Source: Bacteroidales bacterium
Lineage (GTDB): Bacteria > Bacteroidota > Bacteroidia > Bacteroidales > PXBB01
Length of the DNA stretch: 64,000 bases
Assembly (NCBI GenBank): GCA_028698995.1
Contig: JAQVVM010000006.1
Span: 1-64,000 of the forward strand
Direction: 5' to 3'
The stretch's first letter is position 1. The number at the start of each line of letters is the position of its first letter. The notes beneath the pieces were generated by a model. That model was given only the letters and a program-made list of their open reading frames with translations. It was not told the origin of the DNA and made no database searches. This document shows, one piece after another, positions 34,973 to 44,345 of this stretch. A program made the translations under genes and the position numbers.

Positions 34973-37900
34973 TTAGTATTGAACTATGATATAACCAGAT
35001 ACTGGGGCCCTGTTATCTTTATTATATTCTATGATATAAAAATAAGTGCCTTGAGGTACAGGTTTATCTCCAATTACAATGGCTCCTGAATTTGGTTTGC
35101 CATCCCAATCGTTTTGGTATGCTGTAGTTGTATAAATAAGGTTACCCCAGCGGTTGAAGATTGATAATTTTGAATCGGGAAAATCTTCGATACCTGTAAT
35201 CACAAAAAAGTCATTTATATTATCACCATCTGGAGAAAATCCGTTTGGTATAAATATGTCTTCAGGTGTAAGAGTAACAGGTGTAATTTCAGAATTATCG
35301 CCTGGGTCAAGATTATCGTTAGGGTCAGAAATATACCCATTGTTTGAGGTATCAGCAGATATAGTACCCAAAGAGCCCATACCCATGCCCACTGCATAGT
35401 TATAGAACACTTGTGCTTCGTAACCATAAATGGCTACGTTTACAGTAAATTCTATTGTGGCTGAGGCGCCAATACTCAGGTAACTGGCTGAACTATCGAG
35501 CAGATTGACATCCGATGAACCATTAAACAAGCTGTTTGGTGTGAGGGTTCCATTGGTATAGGGTACCGACAATACAGTGTACAAAGTAGGAAGCGGGAAT
35601 GTTTCATCAAGATTATCAGTAACCTGAATATTGGTGATGACATCATTTCCGAGATTTTCTGCTGTAATAACGTATGTTAAATTAAAGGTGCCATTTTCTA
35701 ACTTCTCGATTCTCGAAAGGGCTTTTGCAATACCAAGTACAGGATTATTGACAGGTATTACCGTAATATAAACGGTTCCTATATCACATAATCCAAGGGA
35801 ATCGCAAACCTGATAATCAAACTGGTTCGTGCCTACAAAAAGGTAATCGGGTGTATAGGTTATGGTTCCATCCGAATTCACCACAACTGTTCCGTTAACA
35901 GGAACGCTTACAATAGTTACAGAGGCTGGATTGATATTGTTTCCACAATCAATGTCATTAGCCAGTACGTCTATGATAATCGGGGTGTTTTCGGGGGTGG
36001 TTACAGAATCGTTTACTGCCAGTGGTGTACATCCAACGAAAACAGTTTGAACACATGTTGATGTGTTTCCTGATGCGTCTGCAACTGTCCATATAATATC
36101 AGTTGTTCCGATAGGGTATATTACAGGTGCGTCGTTTGTTATACCCATGCCTACAGAGCAGTTATCGGTATATGTAGGAAATCCGATAGAGACTCCGGTT
36201 ACATCACAACCTCCGGGTACTGTATTAAGCGTAAGTCCAACAGGACACAGTATTACAGGGGGTGTTGTATCAATAACCGTTACCAGTTGGTCGCAAGTGG
36301 CAGTAAGACCTGCATTATCAGTAACAATCCATGTTACAGTTGTTATACCTAATGGGTAAACAGCAGGTGCGTTGTTGGTAACAGAAGCCACACCGCAATT
36401 GTCGGATGTTACAGGTGTACCAAGTGCAACGCCTGTTGCAGTACATCCGTTGTTGGTAGGCGCTACAACATTGGCGGGACATGTTATAATTGGATTAACA
36501 TTGTCAATAACGGTTACTAATTGAGAACATGTTGCTGAGTTTCCTGAACCATCAGTTACAGTCCATGTTACAGTTGTGTTGCCTAAGGGGTAAACCGATG
36601 GTGCATTGTTGGTTAATGATGCCACTGTACAGTTTTCTGTTACGAGCGGAATGTCCAGTACAAGTCCGGTTACAGTACAGGCAGTATTTGTAGGAACAAC
36701 AATTGCCGGAGCACAATGAATTACCGGGACTACACTATCAACAACAGTAACAACCTGAGTACATGTAGTAATATTTCCTGAATTGTCTATAACAGTCCAT
36801 GTTACTGTGGTATTACCTAATGGGTATATGCCTGGGGCATTGTTTATTACAGATGTAACACCGCAGTTATCTGCTGTTACAGGAGTACCCAAATCAACAC
36901 CTGTAGCAGTACATCCAGTGTTTGCGAACACTGTTTTTGCAGGAGGGCAGGTAATGGTAGGTGATACATTGTCATTTACAGTAACCAATTGTTCGCAAGT
37001 GGCTGTATTGCCTGTATTATCAGTAACAGTCCATGTAACAATTGTGGTTCCTAGTGGGAAAGCTAAGGGAGCATTGTTAGTAACAGTGCCTACACCGCAA
37101 TTGTCAGCTGTTACAGGAGTTCCTAGTACAACGCCTGTTGCAGTACAGCCTGTATTGGTGAATGTAACAATATCTGCAGGACATGTAATTGTTGGGTTTG
37201 TGGCATCTATCACAGTAACCAATTGAGTGCAAGTGCCTATGTTTCCTGAACCGTCAACGGCAGTCCATGTTACTGTTGTATTTCCTAATGGGAATGCACT
37301 TGGTGCATCGTTGGTTAATGATGTGATATTACAATTTTCAGTCACTAATGGGATATCTAAAACCAATCCAGTTAAAGTACAGCCTGTATTTGTTTCTCTT
37401 ACTATGGCAGGTGCACAATGAACTATTGGGTCAATATCATCAACAACTGTAACCAACTGTGTACATGTAGCTGTATTACCTGCATTATCTTTGACAGTCC
37501 ATGTCACAATTGTATTGCCTAATGGGTATACGCCCGGTGCATCATTGCTAACTGATTCGACACCGCAATTGTCAGCTGTTACAGGAGTACCTAAAGCTAC
37601 ACCTGTTGCGGTACAACCCGTGTTGGTAGATGCAATTACTGTTGGAGGACAAACAATAGTTGGTTTAAGTGTATCATTTACAGTAACCAATTGTTCGCAA
37701 GTGGCTGTATTGCCTGTATTATCAGTAACAGTCCATGTAACAATTGTGGTTCCTAATGGGAAAGCTAAGGGAGCATTGTTAGTAACAGTATCTACACCGC
37801 AGTTGTCAGCTGTGACAGGAGTTCCTAGTGCAACGCCTGTTGCAGTACAGCCTGTATTGGTGAATGTAACAATATCAGCAGGACAGGTAATTGTTGGGTT

Positions 37901-40291
37901 TGTGGCATCTATCACAGTAACCAATTGAGTGCAAATGCCAATGTTTCCTGAACCGTCAACGGCAGTCCATGTCACTGTTGTATTTCCTAATGGGAATGCA
38001 CTTGGTGCATCGTTGGTTAATGATGTGATATTACAATTTTCAGTCACTAATGGGATATCTAAAACCAATCCAGTTAAAGTACAGCCTGTATTTGTTTCTC
38101 TTACTATGGCAGGTGCACAATGAACTATTGGGTCAATATCATCAACAACTGTAACCAACTGTGTACATGTAGCTGTATTACCTGCATTATCTTTGACAGT
38201 CCATGTCACAATTGTATTGCCTAATGGGTATACGCCTGGTGCATCATTGGTAACTGATTCGACACCGCAATTGTCAGCTGTTACAGGAGTACCTAAAGCT
38301 ACACCTGTTGCGGTACAACCCGTGTTGGTAGATACAATTACTGTTGGAGGACAAACAATAGTTGGTTTAAGTGTATCATTTACAGTAACCAATTGTTCAC
38401 AAGTGGCTGTATTGCCTGTATTATCAGTAACAGTCCATGTAACAATTGTGGTTCCTAATGGGAAAGCTAAGGGAGCATTGTTAGTAACAGTGTCTACACC
38501 GCAGTTGTCAGCTGTGACAGGAGTTCCTAGTGCAACGCCTGTTGCAGTACAGCCTGTATTGGTGAATGTAACAATATCTGCAGGACAGGTAATTGTTGGG
38601 TTTGTTGCATCTATCACAGTAACCAATTGAGTGCAAGTGCCTATGTTTCCCGAACCGTCAACAGCAGTCCATGTTACTGTTGTATTTCCTAATGGGAATG
38701 CACTTGGTGCATCGTTGGTTAATGATGTGATATTACAATTTTCAGTCACTAATGGGATATCTAAAACCAATCCAGTTAAAGTACAGCCTGTATTTGTTTC
38801 TCTTACTATGGCAGGTGCACAATGAACTATTGGGTCAATATCATCAACAACTGTAACCAACTGTGTACATGTAGCTGTATTACCTGCATTATCTTTGACA
38901 GTCCATGTCACAATTGTATTGCCTAATGGGTATACGCCCGGTGCATCATTGCTAACTGATTCGACACCGCAATTGTCAGCTGTTACAGGAGTACCTAAAG
39001 CTACACCTGTTGCGGTACAACCCGTGTTGGTAGATGCAATTACTGTTGGAGGACAAACAATAGTTGGTTTAAGTGTATCATTTACAGTAACTAATTGTTC
39101 ACATGTTGCTGAATTACCAGCAGCATCTGTAACAGTCCATACAACTGTAGTTGTACCTATTGGGAATGCAGCAGGAGCATTGTTTGTTGCAGGAAGAGCG
39201 CTGCAATTATCAGCAGTTACAGGAGTCCCTAAAACAACACCTGTTGCCGTACAACCGGTATTGGTTACAGTAACAATATTTGCAGGGCAGGTAATAGTGG
39301 GTGAATTACCATCAGTAATTGTAATCAGTTGTGTGCAGGTAGCAAAGTTTCCTGATGCATCAGTTACTGTCCATGTTACAGTTGTGTTTCCTACAGGGAA
39401 TGCGACAGGTGCATCATTTGAAATGATTGCAAAACAATTATCATTGTAAATGGGAGTGCCAATATTTAACCCAATGGCAGTACAGCCACTATTTGCCGGA
39501 GCAATAATATTAACAGGGCAGGATATTGTAGGTGAAATGGTGTCAAAAACATTTACATCGGCATTTGCACTGCTTTGATTGTTATTTATATCAGTAACGG
39601 TCAGGGTTATGGTGTTTGGTCCGCGGTCGGTACAAGAGAATACGTTTTGGGAGAGGGTCATGTTGATTATACTGCAGTTGTCGAATGAGCCGTTATCAAT
39701 CTGGTCGGGGGTTACGGAAACCACACCTTGTGCATTTAAGTAAGCATCAATATTCTGTGTAATTACAGTGGGAGAAATATTGTCAGATACAAGTACGTGT
39801 GTCTGGCATGTATTTGTATTACCATTCACATCAGTAATTGTCCATGTTACAACAGTTGGTCCTACAGGGTAATCGCCGCTGGCATTTGAAGTGCCGTTAA
39901 AATCATTGACAATAGATGCTACCCCGCAATTATCACCGGCCAAAGGAACTTCAGTCAGGTTCAGCGTGGCTACACAAGTGCCCGGATTTACAGTACTAAC
40001 AATGCCTGTGGGGTAAGGACAATAAGAAATCAAAGGAATTTCGTTGTCGACAACTGTTATTTGTTGTACACAGGAGGTGCTGAGTTCTCCGTCAAAAACA
40101 GTCCAGGTTACAGATGTAGTGCCTACAGGGAAGGTTGTTGGAGGCACAATGGGGTTGGTGTATGAAAATACCGGTCCGGTAACAGGATTGGGACCGTCAG
40201 AAAATAGTGTGATTCCGTCAACGACAATTTCATAGGTATTTTCGCCTTCCCATGTGCCGCTGTTGTAAACAAAATCAATTGTTGAACCCAT
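34973..40291 (-). CDS. Giant HYR surface protein, C-terminal part, separated by an in-frame TGA
   Basis: This reading frame is in the same phase as 40325-43510 and is separated from it by one TGA (40325-40327). The ATG at 40291 is internal to a domain and has no signal peptide. Contents: the second half of a GDGWNG-type beta domain, about 16 HYR domains including a threefold 234-residue repeat, a cadherin-like domain (NDSVTTPENTPIIIDVLAND), a DUF11-like domain (ENLGNDVITNIQVTD), and a CHU_C/type B T9SS sorting domain (FIPNGFSPDGDNINDFF ... FNRWGNLIY). The tail would send the protein through T9SS only if the N-terminal signal peptide were attached. It is therefore probably the distal half of one 2,846-codon gene. 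The SprF-like gene follows after 35 bp. Confidence 0.85.
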   Translation of the reverse strand: MGSTIDFVYNSGTWEGENTYEIVVDGITLFSDGPNPVTGPVFSYTNPIVPPTTFPVGTTSVTWTVFDGELSTSCVQQITVVDNEIPLISYCPYPTGIVSTVNPGTCVATLNLTEVPLAGDNCGVASIVNDFNGTSNASGDYPVGPTVVTWTITDVNGNTNTCQTHVLVSDNISPTVITQNIDAYLNAQGVVSVTPDQIDNGSFDNCSIINMTLSQNVFSCTDRGPNTITLTVTDINNNQSSANADVNVFDTISPTISCPVNIIAPANSGCTAIGLNIGTPIYNDNCFAIISNDAPVAFPVGNTTVTWTVTDASGNFATCTQLITITDGNSPTITCPANIVTVTNTGCTATGVVLGTPVTADNCSALPATNNAPAAFPIGTTTVVWTVTDAAGNSATCEQLVTVNDTLKPTIVCPPTVIASTNTGCTATGVALGTPVTADNCGVESVSNDAPGVYPLGNTIVTWTVKDNAGNTATCTQLVTVVDDIDPIVHCAPAIVRETNTGCTLTGLVLDIPLVTENCNITSLTNDAPSAFPLGNTTVTWTAVDGSGNIGTCTQLVTVIDATNPTITCPADIVTFTNTGCTATGVALGTPVTADNCGVDTVTNNAPLAFPLGTTIVTWTVTDNTGNTATCEQLVTVNDTLKPTIVCPPTVIVSTNTGCTATGVALGTPVTADNCGVESVTNDAPGVYPLGNTIVTWTVKDNAGNTATCTQLVTVVDDIDPIVHCAPAIVRETNTGCTLTGLVLDIPLVTENCNITSLTNDAPSAFPLGNTTVTWTAVDGSGNIGICTQLVTVIDATNPTITCPADIVTFTNTGCTATGVALGTPVTADNCGVDTVTNNAPLAFPLGTTIVTWTVTDNTGNTATCEQLVTVNDTLKPTIVCPPTVIASTNTGCTATGVALGTPVTADNCGVESVSNDAPGVYPLGNTIVTWTVKDNAGNTATCTQLVTVVDDIDPIVHCAPAIVRETNTGCTLTGLVLDIPLVTENCNITSLTNDAPSAFPLGNTTVTWTAVDGSGNIGTCTQLVTVIDATNPTITCPADIVTFTNTGCTATGVVLGTPVTADNCGVGTVTNNAPLAFPLGTTIVTWTVTDNTGNTATCEQLVTVNDNVSPTITCPPAKTVFANTGCTATGVDLGTPVTADNCGVTSVINNAPGIYPLGNTTVTWTVIDNSGNITTCTQVVTVVDSVVPVIHCAPAIVVPTNTACTVTGLVLDIPLVTENCTVASLTNNAPSVYPLGNTTVTWTVTDGSGNSATCSQLVTVIDNVNPIITCPANVVAPTNNGCTATGVALGTPVTSDNCGVASVTNNAPAVYPLGITTVTWIVTDNAGLTATCDQLVTVIDTTPPVILCPVGLTLNTVPGGCDVTGVSIGFPTYTDNCSVGMGITNDAPVIYPIGTTDIIWTVADASGNTSTCVQTVFVGCTPLAVNDSVTTPENTPIIIDVLANDIDCGNNINPASVTIVSVPVNGTVVVNSDGTITYTPDYLFVGTNQFDYQVCDSLGLCDIGTVYITVIPVNNPVLGIAKALSRIEKLENGTFNLTYVITAENLGNDVITNIQVTDNLDETFPLPTLYTVLSVPYTNGTLTPNSLFNGSSDVNLLDSSASYLSIGASATIEFTVNVAIYGYEAQVFYNYAVGMGMGSLGTISADTSNNGYISDPNDNLDPGDNSEITPVTLTPEDIFIPNGFSPDGDNINDFFVITGIEDFPDSKLSIFNRWGNLIYTTTAYQNDWDGKPNSGAIVIGDKPVPQGTYFYIIEYNKDNRAPVSGYIIVQY
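36972..39077 (-). repeat. Three near-identical 702-bp tandem repeats (three HYR domains each)
   Basis: Copies begin at 36972, 37674 and 38376, exactly 702 bp (234 codons) apart. They differ at only a few percent of bases by eye. Each encodes three HYR domains. The sequence diverges clearly just outside both ends. Confidence 0.9.
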
Positions 40292-40324
40292 GCCCAGTGC
40301 AATGGTTGCTGTTTCATAAGTGCC

Positions 40325-40327
40325 TCA
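40325..40327 (-). other. In-frame TGA that splits the giant HYR gene
   Basis: Reading through gives IGNYFVSNS, stop, GTYETATIALGMGS, a continuous beta domain after GDGWNGGNLSVYINSLY. The frame is unchanged on both sides. The codon could derive from GGA (Gly) by one change. TGA is a normal stop in neighbouring genes, so this is a nonsense mutation, a sequence error, or readthrough. Confidence 0.85.
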
Positions 40328-43300
40328 ACTATTAGACACAAAATAGTTTCCAATGTACAAGCTATTAATATAAACGCTGAGGTTGCCGCCATTCCAGCCA
40401 TCACCCCAATTGTCAAACATATTTAATATAATGTTTTTTGTGCCATAATCATTGGTAATGCTGACAACAGTACAGTTGTCGAATGTTGCAGGGAAACCAA
40501 TGTTCACATTTGTAGCTTCGCAAACACCCGGGTCGTTGTTCACTGTAACATCGGGTGCACAATTGATGGTTGGTGGTACACCGTCAAAAACATTTACATA
40601 TTGCGGACAGGTGGCCGTATTGCCATGAATATCGGTAACAGTCCATGTAACGGTGTTAAAGCCAAGCGGGAATGTCAGCGGAGCATCGTTTGTTACAGTT
40701 GCTATGCCACAATTGTCAGTTGTGATAGGTGTTCCAATTAACAAACCGGTAGTGTCGCAGGTAGTTAAAGAAGTACTTACACTGATATCATCAGGGCAAG
40801 TGATTACAGGTGCTTCAGTATCATTAACAATGATGTCCTGCACAATGGTTGTTGTAAGGCCATTAACGTCGGTAACAGTCCACACTACAGTAGTGGTATC
40901 GACAGGGTAAACACCACTTGCGTCAGCCGTATTATTGAAGTCATTAACGATGGTACTGATGCCGCAGTTGTCGTTTGTTGCAGGAGGAATAAGGGTCATA
41001 TTTGCGGTACATGCAGCCGGGTCGTTAGGAGCGGTGACGACATAAATGCCATTTACAAACCCTGTAAGCTTGAAGGGTAAACCCTGTCCGCCCATATCTA
41101 CAACCTGTGAAAAGGGGCTACCACTAATAGACTGAAGACCGTCTCCTGTAGTTGTCTGTCCGGATATGGTTACGGGGGGTTGCCATGGTCCGGATGCCAG
41201 TGTGCCTCCGATTTGCCAGTCGAGATAGTATGTCCCCGGAGCCAGACTGAGGCCTCCCAAATCAACAGTGTTTTCCATAATCGGTCTGGCCGTGTTTCCA
41301 ATTGTTGTTTCGGTGACTCTGTAAATGTTTGAAAATACAGAGTTTGTAAGTCTGTTGGTAGAGTTGTCGCCAAACACAATATTTGAAGAGCCTGGCATGC
41401 CATCCCAAATAATCAGGTTGACGTGGTCTATTGTTGAAGTTGTTGTGGAGTTGGTTTGGTAGCAATACAGTTTTAAGTCCTGCAAAGTCCAGCCTGTAGG
41501 ATCGGTAATTGTAAACTGATCGGCGCACCTGTTGTTCATTCCAAGTTGTACACCATAACCAATGGTACTCATGCCCAGAGAATTGTTTTGCAGCATACTT
41601 TCATCAGCACCTCCGGAACCTGTACCGGGACTGTTTACCAGCGGGCCGTTATCATATAATAATCCTGGTGTGACAGGGAAGGAGGCTGTCGGGTTCTGGT
41701 TATCTGTAACGGTTACTGTGAAGCTGCAGGAGCTTGTGAGGCCTGAGCCATCAGTTACCTCGAAGGTATTTGTTGTAACACCAACTGGGAACGTGGAGCC
41801 GCTAGGTAAACCAGCTGTTTGAACTGTTATTGCACCTAAGCAGTTATCAGTGCCAACGGGTGTAACGTAATTAACTACCGCATCACAAACACCGGGATCA
41901 TTGTTAACTGAAATGTCGCCCGGACAAGTAATAATCGGATGTATGGTATCAAGTACAGTAACAATTGAAGAGCAGGTAGAACTGTTGCCGTTTATATCAT
42001 TAACTGTCAGAATAATAGGTGCTGGGGGTAATGCATAAGTTATATGAACCCGTGCATACACATCATTACCCATGCCCCAGGCGGGGTTTACTTCAATACC
42101 CTCAAAATTGACCCAGTTTAGTATAATATTGAAGTTATTAGCTCCTCCTAAATTATAAGCAGGTATTAGTGAATTGAGACTGTATGAATTAATTACAACA
42201 GGTGAGCCACAGCCGGAGCAGTTGGTTCCTGATTTTGCAAGTATACCGTAGGGTTGTCCGTTGAGTTCTGCTGAGGGGTCAGAATTACAGTTGAGGAACC
42301 ACGAAATTTCAAGTTGTATATTTGTTATGACTGCTGTTGGTGGTGTAGCATCAGTCCAGTTAAATCCGTAGTTGGGACCTGTAAAAGTCTGTGCGTAAGC
42401 CATAGTAGTTGGGGCACACCCTATTGAGAAACTTGGCGTAGTAAGGTTTGCAGCAAGGATATCATAGGTTGTGGTTATTGGCAAACTAACATCGCTACAA
42501 TCAAATGTGTTCTTACTCAATGAATAGCTTGCAATGCCGCAATTGTCGGTTGAGCCGTTGTCGATATCGGCAGGAACAATAGTGGCCAAACCTGTTCCAT
42601 CGAGGTAAACGGTATGGTTGGTACACAGTGCCACAGGTGGTTCTGTTTCTGACAGCAGGTAGGAAATCTCATTACTGTTTGCACTTGTTCCGTCATCGTT
42701 ATAGGCCCTTACCCTGTAATAGTAGGTAGTTCCGTTCGTCAAACCGGAAACAGGATAAGTTGTAACATTGCCGACATCAAAACCATTGTATCCTGTTACA
42801 AAACTGAGGAAAGTGGCATCAGTTGCCACATCAAGATAGTATCCAAGAGCCCCGGGAACAACATCCCAATTGGCATTAAAACCCGTACAGTTTATCAATG
42901 AAGGCACTGTGGCAACAGGTGCAGGTGGCGGTGTTGAAGCAGATGCCTGCAGGGCATCAATTTGTGTCCATCCGGTTACCGATGCATCAGCCTGAATTGT
43001 GATATAATCAAAATTGCTGGTGGGTGTGAAGGAGACGGTAACAAGCTCCCAAACATCAAGTACAGATGGCTGTGATGTGGTATAGACAACGGTGCCGGGT
43101 GTGTTTGGATCGTTTGAGTATCCAATAGAAAGAAGCGCGGCTGTTGAAGCTACAGGTGACCATACACGCTGATAAAAAGAAAAAGAAAACGGCACCCCTG
43201 CAATTGCTGTTGCAGACAGTTGCACGGCAACTGCATCACGCTGACATAAGGCCAGAAATACATTGCCATTTTGTGCTGTACCAAGACCAATGCAGCTGAT

Positions 43301-43510
43301 ATTGTCGAGGATATCAATATTTTCAACACCTCCGTAAAGTGAGCCGCCAAAGGCATTCACATTGCTAACTCTGCTGTTAAAATCGGCATTGAGTAAATTG
43401 ATGCCACAACTGGTAATGGTTTCGAAACTTCCATTAACAAAAAGCTGTGAAAAGCTAAAATGTGAAAGAAGCACAAAATAAAATGCTAATAAAAAAATAA
43501 ATTTTTTCAT
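40325..43510 (-). CDS. Giant HYR surface protein, N-terminal part, ended by TGA
   Basis: This part has 1,061 residues. The signal peptide FIFLLAFYFVLLSHFSFSQ is followed by a roughly 170-residue beta domain, a fibronectin type III domain (GFNANWDVVPGALGYYLDV ... GTTYYYRVRAYN), HYR-like domains (IITCPGDISVNNDPGVC), an inserted region, two more HYR domains, and the first half of a GDGWNG-type beta domain, where it stops at TGA. It lacks any C-terminal sorting domain, which lies beyond the stop in the same frame. If translation ends here, the product would enter the periplasm through Sec but could not use T9SS. It is 28 bp downstream of a small exported protein gene. The start is secure from the signal peptide. 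Confidence 0.87.
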   Translation of the reverse strand: MKKFIFLLAFYFVLLSHFSFSQLFVNGSFETITSCGINLLNADFNSRVSNVNAFGGSLYGGVENIDILDNISCIGLGTAQNGNVFLALCQRDAVAVQLSATAIAGVPFSFSFYQRVWSPVASTAALLSIGYSNDPNTPGTVVYTTSQPSVLDVWELVTVSFTPTSNFDYITIQADASVTGWTQIDALQASASTPPPAPVATVPSLINCTGFNANWDVVPGALGYYLDVATDATFLSFVTGYNGFDVGNVTTYPVSGLTNGTTYYYRVRAYNDDGTSANSNEISYLLSETEPPVALCTNHTVYLDGTGLATIVPADIDNGSTDNCGIASYSLSKNTFDCSDVSLPITTTYDILAANLTTPSFSIGCAPTTMAYAQTFTGPNYGFNWTDATPPTAVITNIQLEISWFLNCNSDPSAELNGQPYGILAKSGTNCSGCGSPVVINSYSLNSLIPAYNLGGANNFNIILNWVNFEGIEVNPAWGMGNDVYARVHITYALPPAPIILTVNDINGNSSTCSSIVTVLDTIHPIITCPGDISVNNDPGVCDAVVNYVTPVGTDNCLGAITVQTAGLPSGSTFPVGVTTNTFEVTDGSGLTSSCSFTVTVTDNQNPTASFPVTPGLLYDNGPLVNSPGTGSGGADESMLQNNSLGMSTIGYGVQLGMNNRCADQFTITDPTGWTLQDLKLYCYQTNSTTTSTIDHVNLIIWDGMPGSSNIVFGDNSTNRLTNSVFSNIYRVTETTIGNTARPIMENTVDLGGLSLAPGTYYLDWQIGGTLASGPWQPPVTISGQTTTGDGLQSISGSPFSQVVDMGGQGLPFKLTGFVNGIYVVTAPNDPAACTANMTLIPPATNDNCGISTIVNDFNNTADASGVYPVDTTTVVWTVTDVNGLTTTIVQDIIVNDTEAPVITCPDDISVSTSLTTCDTTGLLIGTPITTDNCGIATVTNDAPLTFPLGFNTVTWTVTDIHGNTATCPQYVNVFDGVPPTINCAPDVTVNNDPGVCEATNVNIGFPATFDNCTVVSITNDYGTKNIILNMFDNWGDGWNGGNLSVYINSLYIGNYFVSNS

Positions 43511-43538
43511 ATTTAATGTGTATTAAAAGTTAATAAAA

Positions 43539-43991
43539 TCAATTTTGTACTTCTACAGTATTTCCCATGTAATTTGACAGCGTTTCGATGAAGCGTTTGC
43601 CATTGTCTCCCTTACCCAATATGTCGCTGTGAAAAATTATCCTAACAGAAAATGCCTTAAATTTACTGAGCATGGCAGCATGGTCATTTAGGCTGCTCAG
43701 TGTTAGTGAAAAATTATGAAAAATTATTTTATCAGCTTCTGTGGCTGTAAAAATGTGCAGTTCATCATAATTCTTTGTCTCAAGTTTATCGGCAATACTG
43801 CCGAATGAACGCTCGTCAACGGGAATAATAAACGAAAACTGCTCGGTACTATTACCAGAAATCAGGTTGATATCGTACGTAGCTGGAGGTACTACTGCAA
43901 CAAGTTTGTTTTGTGCTTTGACATCATTGCTAAACATCCCAAAAGAAATGTAAACGAATAGCATCATGCATAAAAAGGTATTTTTTTTCAT
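43539..43991 (-). CDS. Small exported protein preceding the giant HYR gene
   Basis: This 150-residue protein has a signal peptide (LCMMLFVYISFGMF, cleavage near VKAQ). I recognise no family. It contains alternating strands and helices (DELHIFTATEADKIIFHNF, FSVRIIFHSDILG) and ends with NTVEVQN. Its position, size and export signal parallel 3837-4349, which precedes the other giant HYR gene; sequence similarity between the two is at most faint. It probably starts the operon with the HYR, SprF-like and OmpA-family genes. A helper or co-secreted role is inference only. The 354 bp upstream hold no sigma-54-like element that I could find. Confidence 0.72.
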   Translation of the reverse strand: MKKNTFLCMMLFVYISFGMFSNDVKAQNKLVAVVPPATYDINLISGNSTEQFSFIIPVDERSFGSIADKLETKNYDELHIFTATEADKIIFHNFSLTLSSLNDHAAMLSKFKAFSVRIIFHSDILGKGDNGKRFIETLSNYMGNTVEVQN

Positions 43992-44345
43992 AACTAGCTT
44001 AATATTAGATGTTAATAAATAATATATATATAAATTGCGGAAATATCTAGGTATTTAAATCTAAGTAAAGCATTTATTTCTATACTTTAAATAAATAATT
44101 CTGTAAAGATAAAATAAAAAAATATGTTTTTTTTAAAAAAATAGTAAAATTTTTTTATTAATCTTATTAAAAACAATGTTCTATCTGCTTAATTAACTTT
44201 ACAAAAAAACATATTTAAATGATAATCTGATAGTTAATACAGGATACAATAATGAAACAATAATAAAAATATGCTTTTATTTTTAATTAAGAAAAACCAA
44301 TATTAATAACAACATCTATTTTCTTAAACAGTAAAATCACTGCAT
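43992..44345 (-). other. A+T-rich intergenic region upstream of the adhesin cassette
   Basis: These 354 bp contain no convincing ORF, hairpin or repeat. A promoter for the cassette must lie here or upstream, but I found neither a TAnnTTTG box nor a GG-N10-GC element in the right orientation. Confidence 0.5.

Noticed and set aside
1-39077. Regularly spaced direct repeats resembling a CRISPR array
   Set aside because: Periods of 237, 702 and 868 bp are multiples of three, continuous without unique spacers, and encode Ig-like or HYR domains.
36783-39449. Series of plus-strand ORFs of 64-184 codons opposite the HYR repeats
   Set aside because: They recur with the 702-bp repeat and mirror the antisense of HYR domains; the minus-strand frame has a clear domain structure, signal peptide and sorting tail.
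40325-40327. TGA read as a sense codon by an alternative code or as selenocysteine
   Set aside because: TGA ends other genes here (54365, overlapping the next ATG, and 55582), and no Cys is expected at this place in the domain; no selenocysteine hairpin was recognised.
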